Source: Kitasatospora sp. GP82 (GTDB taxonomy: Bacteria > Actinomycetota > Actinomycetes > Streptomycetales > Streptomycetaceae). From it: a stretch of 64,000 nucleotides of DNA. The position numbers and the translations under genes are program-made. Positions 52,805 through 61,435 of this stretch are shown in pieces; positions within the stretch are counted from its first letter, which is position 1, and the number at the start of each line of letters is the position of its first letter. The notes beneath the pieces are model-generated. The model ran no database searches. It was not told where the DNA came from and saw only the letters and a list, made by a program, of their open reading frames with translations. The stretch lies in assembly GCF_029892105.1 (NCBI RefSeq), contig NZ_JARZAJ010000004.1, positions 279,569 through 343,568 on the forward strand, written 5' to 3'.

Positions 52805-53746
52805 TCAGGGGCAGCGCACGACCTGCCCGGCGTAGGCCAGCCCGCCGCCGAAGCCGAAGAGCAGCACCGGGTCGCCGGAGCGCAGCTCGCCGCGCTCCAC
52901 CAGCTTGCTCAGGGCCAGCGGGATGGAGGCCGCCGAGGTGTTGCCGGAGTCGACCACGTCGCGGGCGATCACCGCGTCCGGGGCACCCAGCTTGTTGGCG
53001 ATCGCGTCGATGATCCGCAGATTGGCCTGGTGTGCGACGAAGCCCTTGAGCTCGGCCGGGTCGAGACCGGCCTTGTGGCAGGTCTCCCTGGCCAGCGGGG
53101 CGATCTTGGTGGTGGCCCAGCGGAAGACCGCCTGACCCTGCTGACTGATGGTCGGGTCCCAGCCGGTGATCACCACGGCGTCGGTCTTCTCCGTCTCGGT
53201 GCCCCAGACCACCGGGCCGATCCCGGCCCGCTCGTCCGGGACCGCCTCCACCACGGCCGCGCCCGCGCCGTCGCCGAAGATCACGCAGGTGGTGCGGTCG
53301 GTCCAGTCGATGGTGTCGGTCATCCGCTCGGCACCGATCACCAGCGCCCGGGTGGCCGCCCCGGCCCGGATCGCGTGGTCGGCGGTCGCCAGCGCGTACG
53401 AGAAGCCCGAGCAGACCGTGTTGATGTCGTACGCGGCCGGCGAGGGGATACCGAGGCGGGCGGCGACGGAGGCGGCCGTGTACGGGCTGCGCTCCACGGC
53501 GGTGCAGGTGGCCACCACCACCAGGTCGATCTCCCCGGCCTGCCGTCCGCTGTTGGCCAGCGCCTTCTGCGCCGCCTCGGTGGCGAGGTCGACCAGGGTC
53601 TCCTCGACCGCGATGTGCCGGGTGCGGATGCCGACCCGGCTGCGGATCCACTCGTCGTCGGTGTCGACCAGCTTCGCCAGGTCGTCGTTGGTGAGGACCT
53701 TGGGCGGCTGGTAGTGGCCGAGCGACACGATTCTGGAGGCGGTCAT
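52805..53746 (-). CDS. Beta-ketoacyl-ACP synthase III (FabH family)
   Basis: A 313-aa thiolase-fold condensing enzyme. The catalytic triad is intact: C112 (NTVCSGFSYAL), His in FVAHQANLR (~243) and Asn in DSGNTSAAS (~273). GDGAGAAVV and FGFGGGLAYAGQVV are also typical. It is outside any fab cluster here, so it could be the housekeeping starter enzyme or a specialised paralogue. The ATG at 53746 is 110 bp from the L,D-transpeptidase stop. Confidence 0.9.
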   Translation of the reverse strand: MTASRIVSLGHYQPPKVLTNDDLAKLVDTDDEWIRSRVGIRTRHIAVEETLVDLATEAAQKALANSGRQAGEIDLVVVATCTAVERSPYTAASVAARLGIPSPAAYDINTVCSGFSYALATADHAIRAGAATRALVIGAERMTDTIDWTDRTTCVIFGDGAGAAVVEAVPDERAGIGPVVWGTETEKTDAVVITGWDPTISQQGQAVFRWATTKIAPLARETCHKAGLDPAELKGFVAHQANLRIIDAIANKLGAPDAVIARDVVDSGNTSAASIPLALSKLVERGELRSGDPVLLFGFGGGLAYAGQVVRCP

Positions 53747-53855
53747 ACTGCCACTCAACCCCGTTACCCGCCGGTCCGGTGCTGACGTCCGGGTACAACG
53801 TCCCAGGCCAGAAGCTGTAGGGGCCGGACAACCGCCTTGCGGTGAAAGGGCGGGG

Positions 53856-54788
53856 TCAGGTCGCCAGGGTGGCGGCATCCGCCATGGCGATCATCGGGTG
53901 GGCGGCCGGATCCAGTGTTTTGAGCAACTCGATCATCTGGTCCTCGGGCAGCGAGACACAGCCGTGGGTCGGGCCGCCGTGGTCCACGTGCAGCCAGATG
54001 CCGCCGCCCTTGGACTTGCCGTCGGGGAAGCGTCCGTCCAGCGGGGAGACCCCGGTGACCCGGTTGTAGTTGATCGCCACCACGTAGTCGAAGGACCCGG
54101 CCAGCTGCTCGCCGTTGAAGCCGGTGCCGCCGACCACGAAGTGGGAGTCCTGGTCGTAGGGGAGCTTGCTGCCCGGGTCGGCCTTGCGGCCGCCCGCGTC
54201 GGTCAGCGAGAAGACCCCGATCGGGCTGTGCAGGTCGTCCGTGTGCTTGTCGGTGGTCCAGCCCTTGTAGGCGTTGTGGCCCTGCCAGGCGGTGCCGGGC
54301 TTCCAGCGGTTGTCGGGGGTGCGGGTCCACAGGGTGACGGTGGTGTCGGAGGCGTTCCGGTCCTTGCCGGAGGCCACCACCAGCTGGCGGGTCTGCTGCG
54401 GGATCTTCGCGCTGAAGGCCGGGCCGAGGCCCGGTATCGACGCATAGGTGCCGTCGGCGCGGTCCGAGCGGTTGGCGGCGGCGGGCTCGCTGCGGAGCGT
54501 CCCCGCCTGCGTGGTGCCGGCCTTGAGCGACGCGGCGTCAGGGTCCGGCTTGTCAGCGCTGCCCGCGGCGGTGACCTGCGGCGAACTGCCACTTCCCGGG
54601 CCCACCGTGAACCAGCCCGCGGTGGCCGCCAGCAGCATCGCCGTACCGCCCATCAGCGCCTTGCCGCGGCGCTTGCGCGCCTTGCGCCGGTGCCCCCGTG
54701 GACGGCGAGCCGTTCCCTCCTCGCCCTGGACCGCCTCGGGGCCGGTCCCGGCATAGGGCTGAACGGTGACGCGATGGGAAACGGACAT
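53856..54788 (-). CDS. L,D-transpeptidase/YkuD-family enzyme
   Basis: A 310-aa cell-wall enzyme. A basic cytosolic N-terminus (RRPRGHRRKARKRRGK) precedes a membrane anchor (ALMGGTAMLLAATAGWFTVG). A Ser/Ala linker leads to the YkuD-type catalytic core with SHFVVGGTGFNG, IWLHVDHGGPTHGCVSLP and the catalytic Cys near 286. It likely forms 3-3 crosslinks or attaches proteins, or is a related hydrolase. ATG 54788 is the first giving the basic N-terminus. Confidence 0.85.
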   Translation of the reverse strand: MSVSHRVTVQPYAGTGPEAVQGEEGTARRPRGHRRKARKRRGKALMGGTAMLLAATAGWFTVGPGSGSSPQVTAAGSADKPDPDAASLKAGTTQAGTLRSEPAAANRSDRADGTYASIPGLGPAFSAKIPQQTRQLVVASGKDRNASDTTVTLWTRTPDNRWKPGTAWQGHNAYKGWTTDKHTDDLHSPIGVFSLTDAGGRKADPGSKLPYDQDSHFVVGGTGFNGEQLAGSFDYVVAINYNRVTGVSPLDGRFPDGKSKGGGIWLHVDHGGPTHGCVSLPEDQMIELLKTLDPAAHPMIAMADAATLAT

Positions 54789-54897
54789 GCTGACGATCCT
54801 TCCAAAGCCACCGGGCCGGACGGAACCCGTGGCGTGTGGTGAGCCTGTGAGCATACGCGCGCTCGCTGGGCGGGAGATGCCGTCCTCGAAGACGCCG

Positions 54898-54931
54898 CGC
54901 ACCCCTCGGGCGGTTGGACCCGAGGGGTGCG
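54898..54931 (-). terminator. Terminator after mqnE
   Basis: CGCACCCCTCGGG/CCCGAGGGGTGCG is a perfect 13-bp stem with an 8-nt loop, just beyond the mqnE stop and before the L,D-transpeptidase promoter. Confidence 0.8.
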
Positions 54932-54942
54932 TCACGGTGTGA

Positions 54943-56106
54943 TCAGAGTCGCATCGCCTGCGGGGTCTCACGGCGCTGCAGGTCGGGACCGTCGTACTCG
55001 CGGATGACCTCGTAACGGGTGTTGCGCTCGACCGGGCGGAAGCCCGCGTCCCTGATGAGGTCGAGCAGGTCGTCACGGCCGAGCTTGTTCGGCGTGCCGA
55101 AGTTGTCCGCGTCGTGGGTGATCTTGTACTCGACCACCGAGCCGTCCATGTCGTCCGCGCCGTGGCTGAGCGCCAGCTGGGCGGTGGTGACGCCGTGCAT
55201 CACCCAGAAGACCTTGACGTGCGGGACGTTGTCGAAGAGCAGCCGGGAGACCGCGAAGGTCTTCAGGGCCTCGGCGCCGGTGGCCATCTCCGTACGGGCC
55301 ATCAGCCGGTTGCGGACCACACCGTCCTTGGAGTCGTGGAAGTCGTGCTGGTAGCGCAGCGGGATGAAGACCTGGAAACCTCCGGTCTCGTCCTGCAGTT
55401 CACGCAGCCGCAGCACGTGGTCGACCCGGTGGCGGGGCTCCTCGATGTGCCCGTACAGCATGGTGCACGGGGTCTTCAGACCCTTCTCGTGCGCCAGGCG
55501 GTGGATCCGCGACCAGTCCTCCCAGTGGGTTTCGTGGTCGACGATGTGCTGGCGGACCTCCCAGTCGAAGATCTCCGCGCCCCCGCCGGTCAGCGACTCG
55601 AGACCGGCGTCGATCAGCTCGTCGAGGATCTCACTCGCCGACAGGCCGCTGATCTTCTCGAACCAGTGGATCTCGGTGGCGGTGAACGCCTTCAGCGAGA
55701 CGTTCGGCAGCGCCGCCTTCAGCTCGCGCAGCGAACGCGGGTAGTAGCGCCACGGCAGGGTCGGGTGCAGGCCGTTGACGATGTGCAGCTCGGTGAGCGA
55801 GTCCACCTCCATCGCCTTGGCGAGGCGGACGGCCTCCTCGATCCGCATGGTGTACGCGTCCTTCTCGCCCGGCTTGCGCTGGAACGAGCAGTACGCGCAC
55901 GAGGCGGCGCAGACGTTGGTCATATTGAGGTGGCGGTTGACGTTGAAGTGGACGACATCGCCGTTCTTCCGCGTCCGCACGTGGTGGGCGAGGCCACCCA
56001 GCCAGGCCAGGTCGTCGCTCTCGTAGAGTGCGATGCCGTCCTCGCGGGTCAGCCGCTCACCCGCGTAGACCTTCGCCTCCAGCTCGCGCTTGAGCCCTGC
56101 GTCCAT
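54943..56106 (-). CDS. mqnE: Aminofutalosine synthase MqnE (radical SAM)
   Basis: A 387-aa radical SAM enzyme of the futalosine menaquinone route, making aminofutalosine from SAM and a chorismate-derived substrate. The cluster motif is CAASCAYCSF (C66, C70, C73). ELHIVNGLHPTLPWRYYPRS, GGGAEIFDWEVRQHIVDHET and YKITHDADNFGTPNKLGRDD fit the family. It is downstream of the threonine dehydratase gene (47-bp gap) and ends in a terminator. Confidence 0.95.
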   Translation of the reverse strand: MDAGLKRELEAKVYAGERLTREDGIALYESDDLAWLGGLAHHVRTRKNGDVVHFNVNRHLNMTNVCAASCAYCSFQRKPGEKDAYTMRIEEAVRLAKAMEVDSLTELHIVNGLHPTLPWRYYPRSLRELKAALPNVSLKAFTATEIHWFEKISGLSASEILDELIDAGLESLTGGGAEIFDWEVRQHIVDHETHWEDWSRIHRLAHEKGLKTPCTMLYGHIEEPRHRVDHVLRLRELQDETGGFQVFIPLRYQHDFHDSKDGVVRNRLMARTEMATGAEALKTFAVSRLLFDNVPHVKVFWVMHGVTTAQLALSHGADDMDGSVVEYKITHDADNFGTPNKLGRDDLLDLIRDAGFRPVERNTRYEVIREYDGPDLQRRETPQAMRL

Positions 56107-56153
56107 GCGGTGCCCCGCCTCCTCGATCCTGCCGACACTGTGCCGGACCGAGC

Positions 56154-57116
56154 CTACGCCTGGAGAAGCTCGGCAAGGAGCTTGGGTTCGACGTTGCCGC
56201 CGCTCACGACGGCTGCGAAGACCCGGCCGCCGAGCTCCTCGGCCCGGTGGAAGTACGCGGCCGGGGCCACCGCACCCGAGGGCTCCGCGACCAGCCGGCC
56301 CCGGCGGGCCAGCAGCGCCACCGTGTCCCGGATCTCCTGCTCGGAGACCGTCACGATGTCGTCCACGTACGCCTGGAGGTGTTCGAAGGGCAGCTCGCCG
56401 ACGGACGGCGTGCGCAGCCCGTCCGCGATCGTCCGGTAGGTGTCTGCCACCGGCCAGACCGTCAGCCGGCCGGTGCGCAGGCTCTGCTGAGCGTCCGCCG
56501 CCAGCTCCGGCTCGACGCCGACGACCCGCACGCCCGGGCAGGTCAGCTTGAGCGCGGCCGCCGTACCGGAGACCAGGCCGCCGCCGCTGACCGGCACCAG
56601 CACGGTGTCGAGCTCGTCCGGGGCGTCTTCGCCGATCTCCAGGCCGACCGTGCCCTGACCGGCCACGATGTACCGGTCGTCGTACGGCGGCACCCAGACG
56701 TAGCCGTGCTCGGCCGCCAGCTCGGCGGGCAGGGTGTCCCGCTCGCCGGGGGCGACCAGGATCACCTCGGCACCGAAGGAACGGGTGTTCTCCACCTTTA
56801 TCGCGGGTGAGGTGTCCGGCATCACGATGACAGCCTTGATACCGAGCAGCTGCGCCGCGTACGCCACCGCCTGGGCGTGGTTGCCGCTGGACTGGGCCAC
56901 CACGCCGCGCGCCCGCTCGTCCTCCCCGAGAGCGGCCAGCCGGTTGTACGCGCCACGGATCTTGAACGCCCCGGTCGGCTGCAGGCTCTCCGGCTTCAGC
57001 CAGAGCCGCCGCGCGCCCACCGAGGCCCACGGGCACGGCATGAGGGGCGTCCGTACGGCGACACCGGCGATCCGCTGCTGCGCGGCGCGCAGCTCCTCCA
57101 GGCCGACCAGAGTCAT
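56154..57116 (-). CDS. PLP-dependent threonine/serine dehydratase
   Basis: A 320-aa fold-type II enzyme. The PLP lysine is K52 in QPTGAFKIRGAYNRL, with the QSSGNHAQAVAYAA phosphate-side segment and the glycine loop PVSGGGLVSGTAAAL. It has no C-terminal ACT-like regulatory domain, so it resembles the catabolic, short form (or serine racemase-like). It lies between an Lrp gene 15 bp upstream and mqnE, and may be regulated by that Lrp protein. Confidence 0.9.
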   Translation of the reverse strand: MTLVGLEELRAAQQRIAGVAVRTPLMPCPWASVGARRLWLKPESLQPTGAFKIRGAYNRLAALGEDERARGVVAQSSGNHAQAVAYAAQLLGIKAVIVMPDTSPAIKVENTRSFGAEVILVAPGERDTLPAELAAEHGYVWVPPYDDRYIVAGQGTVGLEIGEDAPDELDTVLVPVSGGGLVSGTAAALKLTCPGVRVVGVEPELAADAQQSLRTGRLTVWPVADTYRTIADGLRTPSVGELPFEHLQAYVDDIVTVSEQEIRDTVALLARRGRLVAEPSGAVAPAAYFHRAEELGGRVFAAVVSGGNVEPKLLAELLQA

Positions 57117-57131
57117 GAGCCCTCCCCGTCT

Positions 57132-57593
57132 CTACTCCAAGGCGTCCAGGGGGAGTTCGCTCACGCGGTTCTCCCACTTGGTGGAGAGTACAACCGTGGT
57201 CCTGGTACGGGCCACGCCCTTGGTGCCGGAGAGCCGCTTGACCACCGACTCCAGGCCCTCCACGTCCGGCACCCGGACCTTGAGCATGTACGAGTCGTCA
57301 CCGGCGATGAACCAGCAGTCCTCGACCTCGGCGAGATCCTTCAGCCGGTGCGCGACGTCCTCGTGGTCGGCCGCGTCGGTCAGCTGAAGACCGATCAGGG
57401 CGGTGACACCGAAACCCAGCGAAGCCGGGTTGACCGTGGCGCGGTAGCCGGTGATCACACCGGCCTGCTCCAGCCGGTTGATGCGATCCGTCACACTCGG
57501 GCCCGACAGGCCCACCAGACGGCCCAGCTCGGCGTACGAGGCGCGGCCGTTCTCCCTCAGCGCCTGGATGAGCTGTCTGTCAACCGTGTCCAT
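57132..57593 (-). CDS. Lrp/AsnC-family regulator
   Basis: A 153-aa regulator. The N-terminal helix-turn-helix is MDTVDRQLIQALRENGRASY with GLSGPSVTDRINRLEQAGVI, followed by an RAM ligand domain (CWFIAGDDSYMLKVRVPDVE). ATG 57593 gives the canonical MDTVDRQ start. The following dehydratase is 15 bp downstream on the same strand, suggesting amino-acid-responsive control. Confidence 0.93.
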   Translation of the reverse strand: MDTVDRQLIQALRENGRASYAELGRLVGLSGPSVTDRINRLEQAGVITGYRATVNPASLGFGVTALIGLQLTDAADHEDVAHRLKDLAEVEDCWFIAGDDSYMLKVRVPDVEGLESVVKRLSGTKGVARTRTTVVLSTKWENRVSELPLDALE

Positions 57594-57729
57594 ATATCCG
57601 CCCGCGTCCTTCCGAACCGCTACAGACCCACAGATCATTATCCGGAATCAAAGGCGCTGTGCGCGGATCAACCCGGATATCGCAAAGAACATACTCTCCC
57701 CCGCTGCGGACCTTTACGCGACCTTGCCG

Positions 57730-58383
57730 TTAGGCGGTCTTGCCCCCCGAACCCAGCTCGCCCTCCCAGCGCCGGTACAGCCCGTGCGGCACGCCCACCG
57801 CGTCCAGCACCCGGCCCGCCACGAAGTCCACCAGCTCACGGGCCGTGGAGCCGCCCGCGTAGAAGCCCGGCGAGGCCGGCAGCACCACCGCACCCTGTGC
57901 GTCCAGCTCCACCAGGTGCTTCAGCGTCACCCCATCGAGCGGTGTCTCACGCACGCACACCACCAGCGGGCGACGCTCCTTCAGGGTCACGGCGGCCGCG
58001 CGCTGCAGCAGATCCTTGCTCAGGCCGAGCGCGATCCCGGCCACCGCGCCGGTGGTCGCCGGGACCACCAGCATCCCCTTCGCCGGGTACGAACCGCTGG
58101 AAGGGCCGGCGGCGAAGTCGCCCGCCGCCCAGTAGCGGACGTCGTCCAGCTCCTCGGCGCCCGTCCAGGCCGTCAGGTCCTCCTGCCAGTGCGCGTCACG
58201 GAACGAGACCCCGGTCTCGTCCAGGATGGTCAGCCGCGCCGCCCGGCTCACCACCAGGTCCACCGCCTCGCCCGCCGCCAGCAACGCCCTGATCACGGAG
58301 GCCGCGTACGGCGTCCCCGACGCTCCCGAGACCCCGACCACCCACGGCTGACGCACCCTCTGCTGCTGCATGCTCCGCACCAT
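57730..58383 (-). CDS. ubiX: Flavin prenyltransferase UbiX
   Basis: A 217-aa enzyme that makes prenylated FMN, the cofactor of UbiD-type decarboxylases. GVSGASGTPYAASVIRALLA with FMN-binding loop, DLVVSRAARLTI, VPATTGAVAGIALGLSKDLL, and RPLVVCVRETPLDGVTLKH are all in place. It can serve the UbiD-like MqnL at 61432-62883 in the same window. Start is uncertain: ATG 58383 or ATG 58371, neither with a good ribosome site. Confidence 0.93.
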   Translation of the reverse strand: MVRSMQQQRVRQPWVVGVSGASGTPYAASVIRALLAAGEAVDLVVSRAARLTILDETGVSFRDAHWQEDLTAWTGAEELDDVRYWAAGDFAAGPSSGSYPAKGMLVVPATTGAVAGIALGLSKDLLQRAAAVTLKERRPLVVCVRETPLDGVTLKHLVELDAQGAVVLPASPGFYAGGSTARELVDFVAGRVLDAVGVPHGLYRRWEGELGSGGKTA

Positions 58384-58487
58384 AGCCCGGGCGACGAGCC
58401 AACCCTTCGGGAGAGCCCTCCGGGGGCAGGGGGTGGCCCCGGGGCGCGGGGCTCTGCCCGGCCGGCCCTTTGCGGGAGGATGTGGGT

Positions 58488-59186
58488 ATGGCTCCGACGC
58501 TGATCGACCTCACGCATCCGGTCACCACCGGTATGCCCGTCTACCCCGGGGATCCGGAGGTGGAACTGCGACCCGCGCTCACCACGGCCACCGCCGGGGT
58601 CAACGTGCTCGGCCTGCACCTGGGTTCGCAGTCGGGTACGCATGTGGACGCCCCGTACCACGTGGACGTCACCTGGCCCACGCTGGACGGGCTGCCGCTG
58701 GAGCTGTTCACCGGCCCCGCCGTCGTCGCCGACCTGCGCGGACTCGACCCCCGTACCGGGGTGACGCCCGATCGGCTGGCAGCTGCGCTGGAGCGGTGCA
58801 CCCCCGACACGATCCTGCTGCTCGCCACCGGCTGGCCCCGGTACTGGGGCACCGACCGCTACCTCGCCCACCCCTGGCTCACCCCCGAGGCGGCCGAGGC
58901 GATCGCCGCCGCAGGCGTGCGCACTCTCGGCGTGGACGCCCTCAGCATCGACCCCACCCCCGACCACGACCCCGACCCAGGCCCGGCCGAGGAGGACACC
59001 ACCCTGGCCGCCCACCGGATCCTGCTGGGGACCCCGGGCGGCGCGGTGATCGCCGAGAACCTCACCGGCCTGACCCCGCTGCTCGACGCCCAGTCGGCCG
59101 GCCTCCCGATCGAGCTCTCCCTGTTCCCGCTCCGCCTGGTCGCCGCCGACGGCGCACCGACCCGCGCGATCGCCCGCCTGGGCTGA
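58488..59186 (+). CDS. Cyclase/kynurenine-formamidase-like hydrolase
   Basis: A 232-aa metal-dependent hydrolase of the cyclase family. The signature LGSQSGTHVDAPYHV holds metal-binding His and Asp residues. DLTHPVTTGMPVYPGDPEVE and LLLATGW are also typical. Family members hydrolyse N-formylkynurenine or act on other small amides; the substrate here is unknown. The ATG at 58488 follows GGGAGGA. It is divergent from ubiX. Confidence 0.88.
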   Translation: MAPTLIDLTHPVTTGMPVYPGDPEVELRPALTTATAGVNVLGLHLGSQSGTHVDAPYHVDVTWPTLDGLPLELFTGPAVVADLRGLDPRTGVTPDRLAAALERCTPDTILLLATGWPRYWGTDRYLAHPWLTPEAAEAIAAAGVRTLGVDALSIDPTPDHDPDPGPAEEDTTLAAHRILLGTPGGAVIAENLTGLTPLLDAQSAGLPIELSLFPLRLVAADGAPTRAIARLG

Positions 59187-59304
59187 GCCTCGGCACCCGA
59201 TCGGCCCCGGACAGTGCAAGGTCGTCGGAGTGCCTCCTGCCCCTGAGGCAGTGCGCAGGTATAGGTCTAGACCATCCTTGAAGGCCGCCGCTAGGCTCCT
59301 CCTC

Positions 59305-60015
59305 ATGGCAGAGATCATCGGTGTGGTCGAGGCCCTCTGGCGCTACCCGGTCAAGTCCACCGGTGGCGAGCGGATGGATGCCGTCGAGGTGGACAAACGC
59401 GGGCTGGCCGGGGACCGGCTGTACGCCGTCCGGGACGGGGACGGGAAGTTCGGCTCCGGCAAGAACACCCGCCGCTTCCGCCGGATGGACGGCCTGCTGC
59501 GGCTCTCCTCCCGCCTGGGCAACCGGCTCGACGCACCCGAACTGCTCGACCCCCTGGGCACGCCCGTCGCCGACCCGGACGCCTTCCTGCGCGCCTACCT
59601 CCAGCGCGAGGACGTCCAACTGGCCCGTGAGGACGCCGTCTCCCACTTCGACCAGCTGCCGGTCAGCGTGCTCAGCACGGCCACCCTCGACTGGGTCCGC
59701 CGAGCCGTACCGTCCGCGATCGTGGACGAACGCCGCTTCCGTCCCAACATCCTGCTGCGCACCCCGCCGGGCACCCGGCCGTTCGTCGAGGACGACTGGT
59801 TCGGCCGTGAGGGCCGGGTGAAGGGCGGCGCCGGGCTGGCCTTCACCCGCTCCAGCGAGCGCTGTGCGATGACCGGCACCGCGCAGCCGAGTCTGCCGCA
59901 CGCCCCCGAGATCCTCAAGGCGATCGCCCGGGCGCACGACACCCGCCTCGACGCGCTGGCCGAGGTCACCCACCCGGGATGCCTCCGCGTCGGCGACACC
60001 GTCTCGCTGACCTGA
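59305..60015 (+). CDS. MOSC-domain protein
   Basis: A 236-aa protein with an N-terminal beta-barrel (WRYPVKSTGGERMDAVEVDK; GDRLYAVRDGDGKFGSGKN) and a MOSC domain (DERRFRPNILLRTPPGTRPF; FTRSSERCAMTGTAQ with the conserved Cys). MOSC proteins deliver sulfur or bind molybdenum cofactor; the substrate is unknown. ATG 59305 is preferred to one 75 bp upstream because conservation starts at MAEIIGVVEALW. Confidence 0.9.
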   Translation: MAEIIGVVEALWRYPVKSTGGERMDAVEVDKRGLAGDRLYAVRDGDGKFGSGKNTRRFRRMDGLLRLSSRLGNRLDAPELLDPLGTPVADPDAFLRAYLQREDVQLAREDAVSHFDQLPVSVLSTATLDWVRRAVPSAIVDERRFRPNILLRTPPGTRPFVEDDWFGREGRVKGGAGLAFTRSSERCAMTGTAQPSLPHAPEILKAIARAHDTRLDALAEVTHPGCLRVGDTVSLT

Positions 60016-60049
60016 GTTCTCAGGGCGCGAGGCTCTGGGACGCCCCGTC

Positions 60050-60093
60050 CTGACGGGTTGCCTGCTGGCGGACGCTCTTGGTGAACCCGTCAG
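60050..60093. terminator. Hairpin between the MOSC and VOC genes
   Basis: CTGACGGGTT/AACCCGTCAG, a 10-bp perfect stem with a 24-nt loop, lies between the convergent genes and overlaps the VOC stop codon. Confidence 0.5.
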
Positions 60094-60470
60094 CCCCGAG
60101 GGGTGCGCTCGATCAGGCAGAACGGGTGTCCGGCGGGGTCCACGTAGACCCGCCATCCCGTCTCGGCGTCCTTGCGGACCGCGCCGAGTGTCAGAATCCG
60201 CTCCTCGGCCGCGTCCAGGTCGTCGACCTCGATGTCCAGGTGCAGTTGCTGCGGGTGCGCCGGATCCGGCCACATCGGCGGGCGGTAGTCCTCGACCCGC
60301 TGGAAGCCCAGCACCATGCCGCCGGGCAGGTGCACGGTGGACCACTCCTCGTCCAGCGACCACCGGGCGTCGGGACGGTCGACCTCGCCGCCGAGGACGG
60401 CGCCGTAGAAGTGCGCCAGCCCGGCCGGGTAGTGGCAGTCCAGCACCACGCACTGCAGCTTGCCGATCAT
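60090..60470 (-). CDS. VOC-family (glyoxalase-like) protein
   Basis: A 126-aa vicinal-oxygen-chelate protein: VVLDCHYPAGLAHFYGAVLG, LHLDIEVDDLDAAEERILTL, and the end VYVDPAGHPFCLIERTPRG with metal-ligand-like Glu/His positions. Substrate unknown; it could be a resistance or dioxygenase-like protein. ATG 60470 follows AGGAGAAACG. It is convergent with the MOSC gene. Confidence 0.88.
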   Translation of the reverse strand: MIGKLQCVVLDCHYPAGLAHFYGAVLGGEVDRPDARWSLDEEWSTVHLPGGMVLGFQRVEDYRPPMWPDPAHPQQLHLDIEVDDLDAAEERILTLGAVRKDAETGWRVYVDPAGHPFCLIERTPRG

Positions 60471-60482
60471 CGTTTCTCCTCG

Positions 60483-60536
60483 CCGGCCGCACCCGCCCTT
60501 TTGCTCGGCAGCATAGGCAGCGGCGGGTGCGGCCGG
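60483..60536 (-). terminator. Terminator of the mqnL-mqnP operon
   Basis: CCGGCCGCACCCGC/GCGGGTGCGGCCGG is a perfect 14-bp stem with a 26-nt loop, 5 bp after the mqnP stop codon on the minus strand. Confidence 0.8.
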
Positions 60537-60541
60537 GAGGA

Positions 60542-61435
60542 TCACACGCCCAGGCCGCGGATGATCAGGTCGAGGAGCGCGAAGGCGAAGAGGGAGATCC
60601 CGACGAAGCCGTTGATGCTGAAGAAGGCCCGGTTCAGGCGCGAGATGTCGCCGGGCTTCACGATGGAGTGCTCGTAGACGAAGGCGCAGGCCACCACGGC
60701 CAGGCCGACCCAGAAGGCCGGGCCCGCGTCCGTGCGGACGGCGTACCAGACGAGCAGACCGGTGGTGACGGCGTGGCAGGCGCGGGCGCCGTACAGCGCA
60801 CCCGAGATGCCGAAGCGGGCCGGGACGGAGCGGACGCCGTCGGCACGGTCGGCGGCGACGTCCTGGCAGGCGTAGATCAGGTCGAAGCCGCCGATCCAGA
60901 TGCCGACGGCGAGGCCCAGCACCACGGCGTCCCAGGACCAGGTGCCGGTGACGGCCAGCCAGGCGCCGATCGGGCCCATCGCCTGGGCGATGCCCAGGAC
61001 GGCCTGCGGGAAGTCGGTGAAGCGCTTGCCGTACGGGTAGACCACCATCGGGATGACGGCGATCGGGGCGAGCAGCAGGCAGAGGGTGTTGAGCGCGGCG
61101 GCCGAGCCGAGGAAGACCAGCAGGGCTATCGCCGAGCCGGTGTACGCGGTACGCAGGGAGACCGCACCGGTGACCAGCTCGCGGTTGGCCGTACGGGGGT
61201 TACGGGCGTCTATCTCACGGTCGATGATCCGGTTGGCGGCCATCGCGAAGGTACGCAGGCCGACCATGCAGACGGTGACCAGGACCAGCTCGCGCCAGTG
61301 CATCCGGCTGTTGTCCAGGAACATCGCGGTGAGCGCGGCGATGTACGCGAAGGGCAGGGCGAAGACCGAGTGCTCGATCACGACCAGGCGGAGAAAGGCC
61401 CTGGTCCTACCCGGTGTGACTGCGGCGGTGGTCAC
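60542..61435 (-). CDS. mqnP: Menaquinone-pathway prenyltransferase (UbiA family, MqnP)
   Basis: A 297-aa UbiA-family membrane prenyltransferase with about eight helices. The substrate motif is MAANRIIDREIDARNPRTAN. A later segment, IGGFDLIYACQDVAADRADG, carries the second Asp-rich site. By order next to the UbiD-like decarboxylase it attaches the polyprenyl chain in the futalosine route. GTG at 61435 overlaps the mqnL stop in GTGA, so they are coupled. Confidence 0.92.
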   Translation of the reverse strand: MTTAAVTPGRTRAFLRLVVIEHSVFALPFAYIAALTAMFLDNSRMHWRELVLVTVCMVGLRTFAMAANRIIDREIDARNPRTANRELVTGAVSLRTAYTGSAIALLVFLGSAAALNTLCLLLAPIAVIPMVVYPYGKRFTDFPQAVLGIAQAMGPIGAWLAVTGTWSWDAVVLGLAVGIWIGGFDLIYACQDVAADRADGVRSVPARFGISGALYGARACHAVTTGLLVWYAVRTDAGPAFWVGLAVVACAFVYEHSIVKPGDISRLNRAFFSINGFVGISLFAFALLDLIIRGLGV

